Positions 5,503 through 5,895 of a stretch of DNA of 5,895 nt are shown piece after piece. The notes below the pieces were generated by a model. The model saw only the letters and a program-made list of their open reading frames with translations. It ran no database searches and had not been told where the DNA came from. Source of the stretch: UBA668 sp046086305 (GTDB taxonomy: Bacteria; Actinomycetota; Acidimicrobiia; Acidimicrobiales; Ilumatobacteraceae); assembly GCA_046086305.1 (NCBI GenBank), contig JBJSXI010000061.1, positions 1-5,895 of the forward strand. Direction: 5' to 3'. The translations under genes and the position numbers were made by a program. Position 1 is the stretch's first letter; each line of letters opens with the position of its first letter.

Positions 5503-5520
5503 CGATACGGTGACGCCGTG
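5503..5520 (+). promoter_or_regulatory. -10-like box TACGGT and start codon, second copy of the 18-bp repeat
   Basis: TACGGT (5506-5511) ends 6 bp before the GTG at 5518, inside an 18-base stretch identical to 4149-4166. Just upstream is a GC-rich self-complementary patch, CCGGCGTACACCGG (5485-5498), with a 4-bp stem and no T-run; it is too weak to call a terminator. The box makes 5518 the likely transcription and translation start of the methyltransferase. Confidence 0.5.
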
Positions 5521-5895
5521 GAGCACGACGTCGCCGCCGAGTGGGCCAGCGCCCACGGCCGCTGGGGGATCCCCGAGCAGATCCTCGCCGCCGCACCACA
5601 GTCGCCGTGGATCCACCCCACCGAGAGTTTTCGGCCGAGCGGCGACCTGTTCGTCGACACACCGTCTCGGCACCGTGCACTCGAGGCACTCGGCCGTGCC
5701 GGGCGCGCACCGACCGTGCTCGATGTCGGCTGCGGTGGCGGGCGAGCCACCTTCGGTCTCACGCCACCGGCCGTCGCCGTCGTGGGGGTCGACCACCAGG
5801 CCGACATGCTCGACGTGTTCACCGACGAGGCGCACGGCCGCGGTCTCGAGGTGCGCACCGTGCTCGGAGCCTGGCCCGCCGTCGCCGCGCAGGTG
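5518..5895 (+). CDS. Class I SAM-dependent methyltransferase, 3' end missing
   Basis: One hundred and twenty-six codons are open from the GTG at 5518 to the right edge. The SAM-binding motif I is VLDVGCGGG (67-75), followed by the second strand VVGVD (88-92), whose Asp92 would bind the ribose hydroxyls. The N-terminal part, with WGIPEQILAAAPQSPW (16-31) and a TPSRHRALEAL helix (48-58), is like a common actinobacterial methyltransferase group with an 'AAPxxPW' segment ahead of the Rossmann fold. The methyl acceptor cannot be told from this. The gene follows the aminotransferase by 40 bp and carries the same 18-bp box-plus-start sequence, suggesting shared control, though its own promoter means it may be an independent unit. 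The acceptor-binding region lies outside the window. Confidence 0.88.
   Translation, partial: MEHDVAAEWASAHGRWGIPEQILAAAPQSPWIHPTESFRPSGDLFVDTPSRHRALEALGRAGRAPTVLDVGCGGGRATFGLTPPAVAVVGVDHQADMLDVFTDEAHGRGLEVRTVLGAWPAVAAQV

Overview
The window is high-GC DNA (about two thirds G+C by eye) with dense gene packing, GTG starts and -10-like TAnnnT boxes placed directly in front of start codons. This suggests a high-GC actinobacterium, possibly of the Acidimicrobiia type. That placement is inferred from style and protein flavour, not from a marker gene.

Layout. A gene on the minus strand (1-300, running off the left edge) encodes a TIGR03792-like small protein. A 61-bp divergent promoter region (301-361) separates it from a 53-residue, very basic small protein (362-523). 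A 181-bp non-coding stretch (524-704) then acts as the 5' leader of a DEAD-box RNA helicase (705-2033). This leader has a strong hairpin, a second hairpin that excludes the first, and a proper Shine-Dalgarno. After a 41-bp gap comes a compact plus-strand group: a class I glutamine amidotransferase-like protein (2075-2773), a MmgE/PrpD-family protein whose ATGA start overlaps the previous stop (2770-4140), a class III PLP aminotransferase of the glutamate-1-semialdehyde type (4164-5477), and the first 126 codons of a class I SAM-dependent methyltransferase (5518 to the right edge).

How the genes may work together. The ATGA coupling of the amidotransferase and MmgE/PrpD genes, with the aminotransferase only 23 bp behind, suggests a small metabolic unit that handles a carboxylic or amino acid substrate: amide hydrolysis or ammonia release, then lyase or isomerase chemistry, then transamination. 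No transporter, regulator or substrate-defining enzyme lies in the window, so the substrate is unknown. By hand alignment the MmgE/PrpD protein lacks two residues used by characterised dehydratase/decarboxylase relatives, so its reaction may differ.

The clearest DNA-level pattern is that five of the six genes with a visible non-coupled start have TAnnnT ending 6 bp (four genes) or 7 bp (one gene) before the start codon, which fits leaderless transcription. The helicase is the exception, with a Shine-Dalgarno and a long structured leader. The aminotransferase and methyltransferase share an identical 18-bp box-plus-start sequence. The divergent region carries a perfect 10-bp tandem repeat where both -35 regions would fall.
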